From Sorangium cellulosum (GTDB taxonomy: Bacteria; Myxococcota_A; Polyangia; Polyangiales; Polyangiaceae), in assembly GCF_002950945.1 (NCBI RefSeq), contig NZ_CP012673.1, forward strand, positions 4,029,001 to 4,093,000: a DNA stretch of 64,000 bases, read 5' to 3'. Shown in pieces: positions 40,380-49,053 of this stretch. Each line of letters starts with the position of its first letter. The first letter of the stretch is position 1. Both the position numbers and the translations under genes were made by a program. Below the pieces are notes generated by a model. That model did no database searches and had not been told where the DNA came from. It worked only from the letters and a program-made list of their open reading frames with translations.

Positions 40380-41087
40380 ATGACGGCGCGGAGGACAGAG
40401 AGGCGGGGGATCCGGCGGGGCGCGATGGCCGCGCTGCTGGCGGTGCTCCTCGGCGGGTGCGTCGTGAGCCCGCAGCCGAGCCCTCCGGTCATCGTCCTGG
40501 ACGGCGACCTCATCGCGTCGTCGCCCGAGTCGATGATCCTCCGCACCACGATCTCCGTGGTGGGCGAGGCGGGCGCGGTCGATCCGCCGGAGGGCGTCAT
40601 CGTCGCGACGAACCTCGATACCACGGATGCGCCGGTCGTCGCGGAGGTGAACGCGGACGGCAGCTTCCAGGTCGAGGTGGCGGCCACGACGGCTCATGTC
40701 GTGCGCCTCCAGGCGAAGCAGGAGGCGCGCCGGTCGGAGCCGGTGGACGTGGTGCTCGCGGGCGCGAGTGGGACCACGCCGCCCGAGCTGACCTGCCTCG
40801 CCGTCGAGCCCGACGTGTGGGTCTCGCTCGACGACGGCGCCGCCGCTGAGGTGGTCGTCCGCAACACGTGCGCCGAGGAGGTCGCCTTCGACGCGCCGCG
40901 CCTGCGCCGCGGGAGCTCGCCGTTCACGGTCAGCGTGACGGCGCCCTTCGTGGTGCCGGCGGGCGGGGCCATGGTCGTCACCGTCCGCGCGGACGGCGAC
41001 GGAGAGGAACGCGAGGACGTGCTCTTCCTCGAGTTCACGGCGCCCGTGATCGGGCGCCGCGCGCTGACGCTCACGATCCCCGACTGA
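40380..41087 (+). CDS. Lipoprotein of unknown function, sigma54 target
   Basis: About 235 residues: basic N-region (RRTERRGIRRG), hydrophobic core and lipobox LLGGC, followed by a Pro/Ser linker. The mature part looks all-beta, with one segment that resembles an Ig-like or carboxypeptidase-regulatory fold (EVNADGSFQVEVAATTAHVVRLQ) and a second beta segment (APFVVPAGGAMVVTVRADGDG). I do not recognise the family. ATG 40380 lies almost on the predicted sigma54 start site, so translation may instead begin at ATG 40425 (MAALLAVLLGGC), which still gives a lipoprotein signal. It is the only gene directly behind the sigma54 promoter. Confidence 0.7.
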   Translation: MTARRTERRGIRRGAMAALLAVLLGGCVVSPQPSPPVIVLDGDLIASSPESMILRTTISVVGEAGAVDPPEGVIVATNLDTTDAPVVAEVNADGSFQVEVAATTAHVVRLQAKQEARRSEPVDVVLAGASGTTPPELTCLAVEPDVWVSLDDGAAAEVVVRNTCAEEVAFDAPRLRRGSSPFTVSVTAPFVVPAGGAMVVTVRADGDGEEREDVLFLEFTAPVIGRRALTLTIPD

Positions 41088-41113
41088 GCGGCCGGGGAGA
41101 CCGCTGGTTTACG

Positions 41114-41196
41114 CGCCGCGCTCGCGCGGCGTCTTGAGCCCTCCTTCCAGAGGGAGAGGGCTCGTTCATGCGAACGCCTCGCCGTAGCAGGCGAGG
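41114..41196 (+). promoter_or_regulatory. Three successive perfect hairpins before the Kazal gene
   Basis: Three inverted repeats follow each other between the two lipoprotein genes: a 7-bp stem with 4-base loop (41114-41131), an 8-bp stem GAGCCCTC/GAGGGCTC with 12-base loop (41136-41163), and a 7-bp stem CCTCGCC/GGCGAGG with 6-base loop (41177-41196). None is followed by a T run. The last ends about 20 bases before the ATG. They could act as a factor-independent brake or as mRNA 5' or 3' end protection. Confidence 0.55.
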
Positions 41197-41217
41197 TAAC
41201 AAGGTGGAGGAACAGTC

Positions 41218-42342
41218 ATGAATTTCCGTAATCGTCTTATGAACAGCCACTTCGGTTCCGTGATCCTGCTTGCGTTCTCGGTGTTCCCGTTCGCGGCGGG
41301 CTGTCAGGTGGACGTCGTCGACGGGGGGAGCGACGCCGAGGTCGACTCGTCGGAGGAGGCGAGCAGCGGCAGCGCTCGCGCCTGCGGTGGTCTGCTCGGG
41401 CTCACCTGCCGGGACGGCTACTTCTGCGACTACGAGCTCGAGGCCATGTGCGGCGCGTTCGATCAGACCGGCGTCTGCACGCGCGTCCCGCGCGCGTGCA
41501 CCGAGGAGTACAACCCGGTCTGCGGCTGTGACGGCCAGACGTATGGCAACGAGTGTGCGGCGAACGCGGCGGGCGTGTCGGTGTCGTCGCTCGGCGAGTG
41601 TGCGCCTCCGCCGGAGCGGGCGTGCGGCGGCCTGCTCGGCCTCTCGTGCGAGCGCGGGGAGTTCTGCGACTACGAGCTCGAGGCCATGTGCGGCGCGGCC
41701 GATCAGACGGGCGTGTGCCGGACGACCCCGGACGCCTGCGCCGAGATCTACGCCCCGGTCTGCGGCTGTGACGGCAGGACGTACGGCAACGAGTGCGAGG
41801 CGAACCAGGCGGGCGTGTCGGTGTCGTCGCTCGGCGAGTGCGCGCCTGCTCCCGGGGAGATCTGCGGCACGCGCGGCGCCCCCGACTGCGCGCCCGGGTT
41901 CTTCTGCGAGTTCGAGCCCGAGGCCGCGTGCGGCTCGTTCGACCTGCCGGGCACGTGCGCGCCGATCCCGGATGTCTGCACGAGGGAGTTCAACCCGGTG
42001 TGCGGCTGCGACGGTAACACGTACGCCAACCCGTGCGTCGCGAACGCGTCGGGCGTGTCGGTGGCGTCGTTCGGCGAGTGCGGGTCCGAGCCCGACCCGA
42101 AGCAGGCGTGCGGCGGCATCGCCGGCCTCGCGTGTGACCGCGGGGAGTTCTGCAACTACAGCATCGAGGCGATGTGCGGCGCGGCGGACCAGATGGGCAC
42201 CTGCGAGACGATCCCGGAGGCCTGCACGTTCGAGTACAACCCGGTCTGCGGCTGCGACGACCGGACGTACGGCAACGCGTGCGCCGCGAACGCGGCGGGC
42301 GTGTCGGTGGCGTACCGCGGCGAGTGCCGCGCGGCGCTCTGA
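41218..42342 (+). CDS. Lipoprotein with four Kazal-type inhibitor modules
   Basis: A 374-residue secreted lipoprotein (signal ending FPFAAGC, lipobox Cys29) followed by four ~78-residue modules. Each begins CGGLxGLxC and ends with a Kazal signature such as NPVCGCDGQTYGNECAANAAG, then VSVSSLGEC. Cys spacing is conserved; the third module has a diverged opening (ICGTRGAPDC). Kazal domains block serine proteases through a loop before the NPVCGCDG motif, so a lipid-anchored multi-headed inhibitor is expected at the cell surface. GGTGGAGG stands before the ATG. It follows the sigma54-controlled lipoprotein gene after 130 bases, which contain three hairpins. Confidence 0.9.
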   Translation: MNFRNRLMNSHFGSVILLAFSVFPFAAGCQVDVVDGGSDAEVDSSEEASSGSARACGGLLGLTCRDGYFCDYELEAMCGAFDQTGVCTRVPRACTEEYNPVCGCDGQTYGNECAANAAGVSVSSLGECAPPPERACGGLLGLSCERGEFCDYELEAMCGAADQTGVCRTTPDACAEIYAPVCGCDGRTYGNECEANQAGVSVSSLGECAPAPGEICGTRGAPDCAPGFFCEFEPEAACGSFDLPGTCAPIPDVCTREFNPVCGCDGNTYANPCVANASGVSVASFGECGSEPDPKQACGGIAGLACDRGEFCNYSIEAMCGAADQMGTCETIPEACTFEYNPVCGCDDRTYGNACAANAAGVSVAYRGECRAAL

Positions 42343-42468
42343 GCGCGCCTGAGCGCGGCGCGCAGCGCGGTCGCTGAAGCAGGGGGCCGAACGGGCCTGT
42401 GGCCCGGCGGCCCCGGCGATTGAACCCGGAGGGCACGCGGCGTATAGCGGCGCTGCCCTCCGTTTCCC

Positions 42469-43734
42469 ATGCAGACGCCCACCTCGCCCCCGCCAGCGTC
42501 GCTCCGTATCGGGCTCGTCTGGCTGATGGCGGCGGCCGCGGGCGCCACCGTGGCGAACCTTTATTACAACCAGCCCTTGCTGGGCGACATCGGCCGGACC
42601 CTCGGCGGGCCGGCGGACGCAGGTGGGCCGGGCGATCCGGGCGGCCTCAGCGGGCTGCTCGGGCTCGTGCCCACGATGACGCAGGTGGGGTACGCGGCGG
42701 GGATGCTGCTGATCGTGCCGCTCGGCGACAGCCACGAGCGCCGGCGCCTCATCGTCGTGATGGCGGCGCTGGCGAGCGTCGCGCTCGTGGTCGCGGCGCT
42801 CGCGCCCGGCCTGCCGTGGCTCGTCGCGGCGAGCTTCGCGGTGGGCATCACGAGCGTGGTGCCTCAGCTGCTCTTGCCGTTCGCGGCGCAGCTTGCGCCG
42901 GACGCGCAGCGCGGGCGGGTGGTGGGGATGGTGATGAGCGGCCTGCTCATTGGCATCCTGCTGTCGCGCACGGTGGCCGGTCTGGTCGGCACGCACCTCG
43001 GCTGGCGGGCGGTGTTCTGGATGGCGGCGGCGCTGATGCTGGCGCTGGGCCCGGTGCTGCGCTTCGTGTTGCCGGCGCAGCCGCCCGTCTCGGAGATGCC
43101 GTATCCGGATCTCCTGCGCTCGCTGGGGCGCCTGGCCCGCGACGAGCCTGTGCTGCGGTTGCACTCTGTGCTTGGCGCGCTCACGTTCGGCGCGTTCAGC
43201 GCCTTCTGGGCGACGCTCGCGCTTTATCTCCAGAGCTTGCCCGCGCGCCACGGCCCGCAGACCGCCGGCCTGTTCGGCCTGGTGGGCGTGGCCGGCGCCG
43301 CCGCGGCACCGCTCGTCGGCCGGTACGCGGACCTGCGCGGGGACCGGCGGATCAACGCGCTGGCGATCGCGGTGCTGCTCGCGTCGTTCGGGGTGCTGTG
43401 GGCGCTCGGAGGGTGGCTGTGGGGGATCGCGCTCGGCGTGGTGCTGCTGGATCTGGGGGCGCAGGCCAACCAGATCTCGAACCAGGCGCGGGTGTACTCG
43501 CTGCGGCCGGAGGCGCGCAGCCGGATGAACACGATCTACATGACCACGTACTTCGTGGGCGGAGCGGCCGGGGCGTGGCTCGGGACATCGGCGTGGGCGC
43601 GCTGGGGGTGGAGCGGCGTGTGCGCGGCGGGCGGGGGGATGTCGCTGGCGGCGCTGGTGGTGCTGTGGGCCGGGGCTGCGCGTGCGGGGCGGCGGGAAAA
43701 ACGGGGCGAGGGGTCGGCGCGCGGGGGAGGGTGA
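42469..43734 (+). CDS. MFS transporter
   Basis: A 421-residue protein with 12 predicted membrane helices. ANLYYNQPLLGDIG in the first helix is a common signature of a subgroup of drug/proton antiporters; GDSHERRRL is the conserved loop between helices 2 and 3, and GRYADLRGDRR the matching loop in the second half. The N-terminal half contains a Gly-rich loop (GPADAGGPGDPGG) not usual for the family. Cargo unknown. The C terminus ends in a basic, Gly-rich tail. It stands 126 bases after the Kazal gene and appears independent. Confidence 0.9.
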   Translation: MQTPTSPPPASLRIGLVWLMAAAAGATVANLYYNQPLLGDIGRTLGGPADAGGPGDPGGLSGLLGLVPTMTQVGYAAGMLLIVPLGDSHERRRLIVVMAALASVALVVAALAPGLPWLVAASFAVGITSVVPQLLLPFAAQLAPDAQRGRVVGMVMSGLLIGILLSRTVAGLVGTHLGWRAVFWMAAALMLALGPVLRFVLPAQPPVSEMPYPDLLRSLGRLARDEPVLRLHSVLGALTFGAFSAFWATLALYLQSLPARHGPQTAGLFGLVGVAGAAAAPLVGRYADLRGDRRINALAIAVLLASFGVLWALGGWLWGIALGVVLLDLGAQANQISNQARVYSLRPEARSRMNTIYMTTYFVGGAAGAWLGTSAWARWGWSGVCAAGGGMSLAALVVLWAGAARAGRREKRGEGSARGGG

Positions 43735-43820
43735 AGCGGGGGGACGGGCGGAAGGCCGGGGCTCGGGCGGGAGGTGACGGCGGCTGAGGGCGGGCAGTGT
43801 GGTACCCTGCGCGCCGTCTG

Positions 43821-45159
43821 ATGAGCACCATGGATGCCAGGGCCGTCCGGGAGCTTGCCGTTTCGAAGCGGGCGTTCTCCGTCCCTGCGAGCACGCCCGA
43901 CGATGCGGTGCGCCTCTGCGATCCGTTCAGCCCCCTCGATCCACGCGAGGACGTACGCCTGCACGAGGACCTGAGCCAGATCCGGGGCGGCGACCGCCTC
44001 GCCAAGATCGCGCGGAACATCCGGCGCGCGGGGGGACGCCCACGCTGCACCTCCTGAGCGGCCATATCGGGGGTGGCAAGACGACGGAGCTTCTCCTGAT
44101 GAAGAGGCGTCTCGAGTCCGCGGAGGGCGGGGTGACTCCGGTCACGACGCTCTTCCTCGACGCGGATGCGGTCCTCGACCGAACCGACGTCGATCTCGAG
44201 GACATCCTCGTTGCGCTCTGGGGCCTCGTTTACCAGAAGGCGCCGGCGCCGCTGCGAAGATCCTCGGCGTGGTGTGGAAGAAGCAGATCTCCGAGACCAT
44301 CAGCGCGGTGATCAAGAATCTTCCGGATACAGCGCCAGAAGCGGTGAGCAAGTTGCTCGGCGACGTCCGTCTTGCGGGGCTGGAGCAGAAGCAGAAGGTG
44401 CGGGCTGCCCTGGGCTCGGTGACCACCGCACTGAACGAGGGGCTGAATCTTGCGTTCGAGGCAATTCGGAGCACGCCGCCGAACGATGCTGCCGGCCCCC
44501 TCGTGGTGCTGATCGACAACCTGGAGAAGCTGAGCGAGGGCCAGCGCGCCAACGTCGAGCGCCTGTACCTGGACCGGATGGTGGCGTTGAAGCGGCTCGA
44601 GGCGCACCTCGTGATCACGGTGGCGCTCTACCTGTGTTACGCGGCAGCGGGGGCCAGCCTCATCGGCCTGTACGGGGGCAACGTCGTCGTGCTGCCGATG
44701 ATCGAGGTGCGAAGACGCGCTGCAGAGGGCGGCGGCGACAACGCCGCCGGGCTTGCTGCGCTGGCCCACCTGCTCGGGAGGCGGGTGGACTTCGCGCTGC
44801 TCTTCGAGGAAGGGCCCGCCGCCGCAGAGCGGATCGCGCGGTACAGCGGCGGGTGTGTCCGCCGTGCCGTGACGCTGGGCAAGTTGGCCAACATCCTCCA
44901 GGCCCGCGGCGAGCTGGACGAAGCGCTCCGTATTCAGCAGCAAGAAACGCTGCCCGTGTTTGAGCGCCTGGGTGACATCCGCAGTCGACTCGTTTGCCAG
45001 GCCAACATGGCGCTCACTCGTCTCGAGCGTGCTGCCCCTGGCGACCGCGAAGCCGCTGCCGAGCTCCTCCGTGCCGCCCGCCGCGATGCCGAGCGCCTCC
45101 AGATCTCCGAGGCCGAGGTGATCCGCCGAATCCAGCAGGACGCTAGCCTGGAATCTTAA
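43821..45159 (+). pseudogene. Frameshifted chimeric P-loop ATPase/TPR gene
   Basis: One protein can be followed through three frames. Frame 1 (43821-44035) encodes DPREDVRLHEDLSQIRGGD and breaks at a GGGGGG run near 44031-44036; frame 2 carries the Walker A region LLSGHIGGGKTTELLLMKRR and LFLDADAV to about 44245; frame 3 (from ~44250 to 45159) continues KILGVVWKKQISETI, with Walker B-like LVVLIDNLEKLSEGQ. After RYSGGCVRRAV (near 44870) the sequence changes into a TPR-type segment (LANILQARGELDEALRIQQQ), which looks like the end of another protein. So at least two frameshifts and one fusion have occurred. The intact ancestor was probably a STAND-like ATPase. Sequencing error at the G run cannot be excluded for the first shift. 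Confidence 0.75.
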
Positions 45160-45182
45160 CTCTACACTCCGGTTGTCGCTGT

Positions 45183-45222
45183 CCGTGGCCAGACGTCTGG
45201 CTGCCTGTGGCCAGACGTCTGG
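45183..45222. repeat. Palindromic CCAGACGTCTGG repeat, two copies
   Basis: The perfect 12-base palindrome CCAGACGTCTGG occurs at 45189-45200 and 45211-45222, 22 bases apart. The 20-base string GCTGTCCGTGGCCAGACGTC recurs at 54371-54428 with further copies. It lies just after the broken ATPase gene. Confidence 0.8.
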
Positions 45223-45408
45223 CTGCGCCGCTCATCCCGCGTCGCGAACGCCGCCATCCTAACCCGCCGCGCTCAGGCCACGTCTCGTGGCGCTCACTCG
45301 AACACGTACACCGCCCGCTGTCCCCATCCACCTCGTCGCCACGGCAAACTCCGTGAAGGCGCCGCCCCACAGCGTGATCCTCGCGGCGAGCCCTGATAGA
45401 CGTGGAGC

Positions 45409-47415
45409 ATGCGGCTCTCCCTGGATGCGGCTCATCCGCTCTCGCCCACGGCGCTCGCGCTGCTCACGGCCTCGTGTGTCGCTGCCTCCGAGCCGTCCCC
45501 GGCGGCGCGCGCGCCGGTCTCGGTCGCCCTCGCGCCAGTCCCGCTGCAGGCGCCGGCGCCCGCCGCGGCCGAGCCCCGCGTCGACCCCTCGGCCCCGCTG
45601 GAGCTGCCGCCCTCCACGATCCCGCCGGCCGCCTGGATCGAGGCGCCCCTCGAGAAGCCGCAGCGCGCGCTGGTCGATCGGAGCCTGTTCGGCGAGCACC
45701 GGGAGATCGCCCTCGGCGCGCACGTCGCGGTCCTCGCCGCGACGGGAGGCGACGCCGGCGCCGCGGGCGGAGCCGGCGTCGGCGCCTTCGCGGTCCACGA
45801 GGCGCTCGGCGTCGTCGGCCCATTGAAGCTGCCCGCGCGCTTCGCCTGGGTCGGTATCGCCGGCGTGCAGGACGACGCCCTCTACGTCGCCACGCCGGAG
45901 GGCGCGCTCCACCGCGCCGCCGGCGTCAAGGACGCGCTGCGGCCGGACGGCTTCGCGCCGCGCGGCGGCGTGCCCGGGGCGACGGCCTGGGACGCCGCCG
46001 GCGGTCTGATCGCGGCCGCGGCGGGGGAGCGCGTGAGCGTCTCCGCCGATGAAGGGCGCAGCTTCACCTCGGCCGTCGTCGCGCCCGGCAGGACGGTGCG
46101 CGCCGTGCTCGTGCGGCCCGACGGCGCGCTCGCAGCCGCGGTCGAGGTGCCAGCGCGCGGGGCGCGCCCGGCGGCGCTGGACACATTCCTCTCGTCGGAT
46201 CGCGGGCAGACCTGGAGGCGATCCGCGTTCCAGCCGCGCACGATCGAGCGCGCGGGCTCCTGGATCTGGAACGGCGACGCGACCTGCCCCGCCGTGCTGA
46301 GCCGCAACGGCCGGGAGTGGACCAGGGCCGCGGACGCCGAGGTGCTGTATCGCCTTCTCCCCCTCGGCGATGCGCTGCACCTCTCCACCTCGATCCGGGC
46401 CACCGCAGCCGGCTCGTTCCGCACGGCGGTCTTCCCGCCGGCGCCCGAGCCACCGGCGCGCGGCGCCGCCGCGGTGGGACGGGAGCCGCCGTGCAAGGAG
46501 GACGACACGTTCGGCATGGGCGGCATCATGGGCGGATACGGCGCCTCCTGCGAGGGCGCGCTCTGCCTGCTCGCGGGCGCTCCACCGCGGCCGCCGCCGA
46601 CGCGCACCTGGATCGCGACGTTCGGCGACGGCCTCTGCGATCCGGCGAGCGCGCGGCCGCCGGGCAGCGTCTGCGCCACGCACCTCACGCGGCCGCCCAC
46701 GTTCGCGGTCGTCGACCACATCGCGAGCACGGTGACGCCAATCGCGGCGCCGGAGGGGTGCCGGCAGCCGGCTGCGCTGCACAACGCGGCGGGCATCGGC
46801 GTGCTGATTTGCAGGGGCGGGAGCGGGGGCGCTTCGATCTTCGTGCGCGGCGCGCAGGGCCCGTGGCACGCCGAGGGGAGTCAGGCGATGCCGGCGGAGG
46901 GGCTCGAGCCGCTCGTGGCGCCGGACGGCACGCTGGTCCTGCTCGGGCGGACGCTGGCCGCGAACACCCGGCAACGCGAGCCGCTGCTGGCGCTCGTCCG
47001 CAGCCCGCTGCCGCTCGGCACGGCGCAGGCGTGGCGGCGCGTCGTGGTGCCGGACGGCGTCGCGGCGCTGCCGGCTCCCGGCGGCGCGGCGATCCTCGCG
47101 CGCTCGCCCGCGGCCTCGGCGGGCAGGCGCCTCGAGCTGGCGCTGGATCGCCCGGGCCACCCGGCGCTCGCCCTGGCGCGCGACGTGGAGGTCGACCAGG
47201 ACCTGATGCGGATGGAGGTGCAGGACCGGCGCGTTCGGTTCCGTGTGCTCCCGAAGCCTGCGCCGGAGGTCCCGGGCAGGCCCAGGCCCGTGCCACCTGA
47301 GCGGCGCGAGGCGCGCTGGCATGCGCTGACCTACGGCGGCGCGCTGGTCCCGGAGACCCCCGCCGCGGCCACACCGCCGGTCGAGGAGCGCCGGTTCGGC
47401 CCGGCGGGGCGCTAG
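45409..47415 (+). CDS. Lipoprotein with Asp-box beta-propeller repeats
   Basis: A 668-residue probable lipoprotein: hydrophobic N terminus with lipobox LLTASC (Cys23), then a Pro/Ala-rich linker (~25-75). Asp-box motifs appear at VSADEGRSFTSAV and LSSDRGQTWRRSA, as in sialidase-like and sortilin-type beta-propellers, spaced by segments rich in VAVDGT-type turns. Cys pairs (CKEDD, CEGALCLL, CDPASAR) may form disulfides. No catalytic motif of a sialidase is visible. It is probably a surface protein binding sugars or proteins. No neighbour on either side shares its strand closely. Confidence 0.7.
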   Translation: MRLSLDAAHPLSPTALALLTASCVAASEPSPAARAPVSVALAPVPLQAPAPAAAEPRVDPSAPLELPPSTIPPAAWIEAPLEKPQRALVDRSLFGEHREIALGAHVAVLAATGGDAGAAGGAGVGAFAVHEALGVVGPLKLPARFAWVGIAGVQDDALYVATPEGALHRAAGVKDALRPDGFAPRGGVPGATAWDAAGGLIAAAAGERVSVSADEGRSFTSAVVAPGRTVRAVLVRPDGALAAAVEVPARGARPAALDTFLSSDRGQTWRRSAFQPRTIERAGSWIWNGDATCPAVLSRNGREWTRAADAEVLYRLLPLGDALHLSTSIRATAAGSFRTAVFPPAPEPPARGAAAVGREPPCKEDDTFGMGGIMGGYGASCEGALCLLAGAPPRPPPTRTWIATFGDGLCDPASARPPGSVCATHLTRPPTFAVVDHIASTVTPIAAPEGCRQPAALHNAAGIGVLICRGGSGGASIFVRGAQGPWHAEGSQAMPAEGLEPLVAPDGTLVLLGRTLAANTRQREPLLALVRSPLPLGTAQAWRRVVVPDGVAALPAPGGAAILARSPAASAGRRLELALDRPGHPALALARDVEVDQDLMRMEVQDRRVRFRVLPKPAPEVPGRPRPVPPERREARWHALTYGGALVPETPAAATPPVEERRFGPAGR

Positions 47416-47491
47416 TTACCAGCACCGCCTCGCCCGAGGACGAAATCGCGATCGGCGCACCTTTAATTCCCTTCAGAAATTCGGACAGGTA

Positions 47492-47740
47492 TGCACGACG
47501 GGCACCTTGGGCTCGTGCGGGGGCTCGGACACGAAGGAGCACTGGACGGGCAACAGCTGCTGTGTCGAGGCGCCGATATGCACGACGGGCACCCTGGGCT
47601 CGTGCGGGGGCTCGGACACGAAGGAGCACTGGACGGGCAACAGCTGCTGTGTCGAGGCGTCGGTCTGCACGGCCGGGACCTTGGGCTCCTGCTCCGGCGC
47701 GGGAAAGCACTGGACGGGCAGCATGTGCTGCGTCGACTGA
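47492..47740 (+). pseudogene. 87-bp Cys-rich tandem repeats, likely gene remnant
   Basis: Two complete and one partial 87-base unit encode a 29-residue repeat beginning CTTGTLGSCGGSD and continuing HWTGNSCCVEA, closing with a stop at 47740. Units one and two are almost identical in DNA. In this frame the third positions are nearly all G or C, as in real genes here, and the Cys spacing is regular. However, no ATG or GTG opens the frame for over 80 bases upstream, so this looks like the C-terminal end of a lost secreted protein. The opposite strand is also open (to 47886), which weakens the call. The remaining bases up to 47806 hold nothing else. Confidence 0.45.
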
Positions 47741-47806
47741 TCGGCGATCGCAGCCGCGGCAGGTCCGGCTACGAGTGAACCGCCGCGACGCCGAGGGACG
47801 CGCTGT

Positions 47807-48154
47807 TCACGAAGGAGCGCGGCGAGCCTCACCTCCCGGGCTCTCCTGGTGCTCACGGAGCTCGTAGTGCTGCGATCGGGCGTCATAACGCGCGAGGATC
47901 TCGCGCGCCTTCGCTGGCACGTAGGCGGTCTCGTAGTCCTCGCCGGCGAACGCCTTCACGGCATCCATCGAGTCGAACCACATGATGGTGACGAACTCGA
48001 CCTCATCCCCCAGCGGGCGCCGGAGCAGCTCGATGCGGCGGAAGCCCCGCACCTGCTTCGCCAGGATCCCCGGGAAGATCTCCGTCTTCAACAGGGCCTC
48101 GTAGGTGTCTGCGTCTTCGGCGCTCGTCCAGCCATGCCAGATCCGTCGGATCAT
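47807..48154 (-). CDS. Antibiotic biosynthesis monooxygenase-like (ABM) protein
   Basis: A 115-residue single-domain protein: IRRIWHGWTSAEDADTYEALL opens a ferredoxin-like fold of the ABM/EthD type, with FVTIMWFDSMDAVKAFAG as the second beta-alpha unit. Members are small cofactor-free oxygenases or dimeric binding proteins; catalytic residues are not conserved enough to assign activity. AGGAGG stands at ideal distance before the ATG. The stop of the upstream frame overlaps the start (ATGA), which suggests co-translation with 48151-48561. Confidence 0.8.
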   Translation of the reverse strand: MIRRIWHGWTSAEDADTYEALLKTEIFPGILAKQVRGFRRIELLRRPLGDEVEFVTIMWFDSMDAVKAFAGEDYETAYVPAKAREILARYDARSQHYELREHQESPGGEARRAPS

Positions 48155-48561
48155 AGGACCTCCTGCGACAGCGCGAGCAGGGTTCCGGATCCACGCTCCG
48201 CGCTGCGGAGCGAACGAAACGCCAGAACATTCGCCGCGTCAAGCGCGCGGCGGACAGCCATGAGGCGCGCACGGAGCGGCGCTTCGTCGCGACGTGCCGA
48301 GGCGCGCGCCCCTCCCGAACCTCGCGACGACCTCCGCCCCGTCCCCCGACACCGTGACGTACTCCGCCTCCGCGCCGAGCACGTGTCCATGAGCTCGCGC
48401 GCGAATCCATCCTCGTCGGCCTTGAACGCGAAGGCATGGAAGGCGAAGGCGGCGTCGGCCTGGCACGGCCGGACGGCCTTCTGCACGAGCTCGCAGAAGA
48501 GGTCCCGTTGCGCGACGGCGCGGCGGGTGAGCTTGACGGAGAGCGGGAGACGGGGCGCCAT
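48151..48561 (-). pseudogene. Hypothetical gene, apparently frameshifted
   Basis: From ATG 48561 the frame reads MAPRLPLSVKLTRRAVAQRD and continues convincingly to DGFARELMDT near 48385. There the likely continuation jumps frame to VLGAEAEYVTVSGDGAEVVARFG, with typical codon use, while the original frame turns Arg/Ser-rich. The original frame later regains plausible sequence (MAVRRALDAANVLAF) and ends by overlapping the ABM start (ATGA). This is best explained by two opposite frameshifts or by sequencing error. No family recognised. Confidence 0.4.
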
Positions 48562-49053
48562 GAGACACGGGCTCCGGGGCACGCGCGGCTCGTCCGAGCG
48601 TCGCCCGAGGAATGAAGGTCGAGCACACGCCGCTCCGCGCGCGCCAGGAGAGCGCGGGACGGAGGGCGACAGGGCGCCCGGGCGCGAGCAACACGGGCGG
48701 CGGGGAGGACCCGCCCGGCGCAGGGGACCGCGTTGCTACCGGAAGACCTTCATGGCGCCACCTCGGCAGGACCAAGGGTACACGATCGCCCGGACCTCGC
48801 CAGCGAGATCGGGCAGGCGCACGCCCCGCTCGCCGGCCGACCTGCCGTCCGTACGCTGCGCAGCTGTACGATCGTTGCGCAAGGCCTCGCGATCGGCCCG
48901 AGGCGTCGAGCGGCCTTTGCGGCCCTCGCCCCGGCGTCCTCGCGCGACGGGCCGCATGGCCGCCAGCTTGCAATGTCCTCGCGTCGAAGCGCCCGGCGCC
49001 CGCGCCGGGACCGCGAGTTCAACGTGACAATCCACCATCCAGGACAACGACCC
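48562..49053. other. Intergenic region, no supported gene
   Basis: About 490 bases between the divergent frameshifted gene and the beta-helix gene. Frames here are open in several directions, as expected at this GC content, but none has a start site, signal peptide or family similarity. Both promoters should lie here. Confidence 0.45.

Noticed and set aside
41114..41163. Intrinsic terminators after the lipoprotein gene
   Set aside because: Stems are perfect but no T run follows; recorded as hairpins instead.
47473..47886. 137-codon minus-strand gene over the Cys-rich repeats
   Set aside because: It overlaps the end of the ABM gene and lacks a ribosome-binding site or signal peptide. The plus frame has regular Cys spacing, but this strand cannot be fully excluded.
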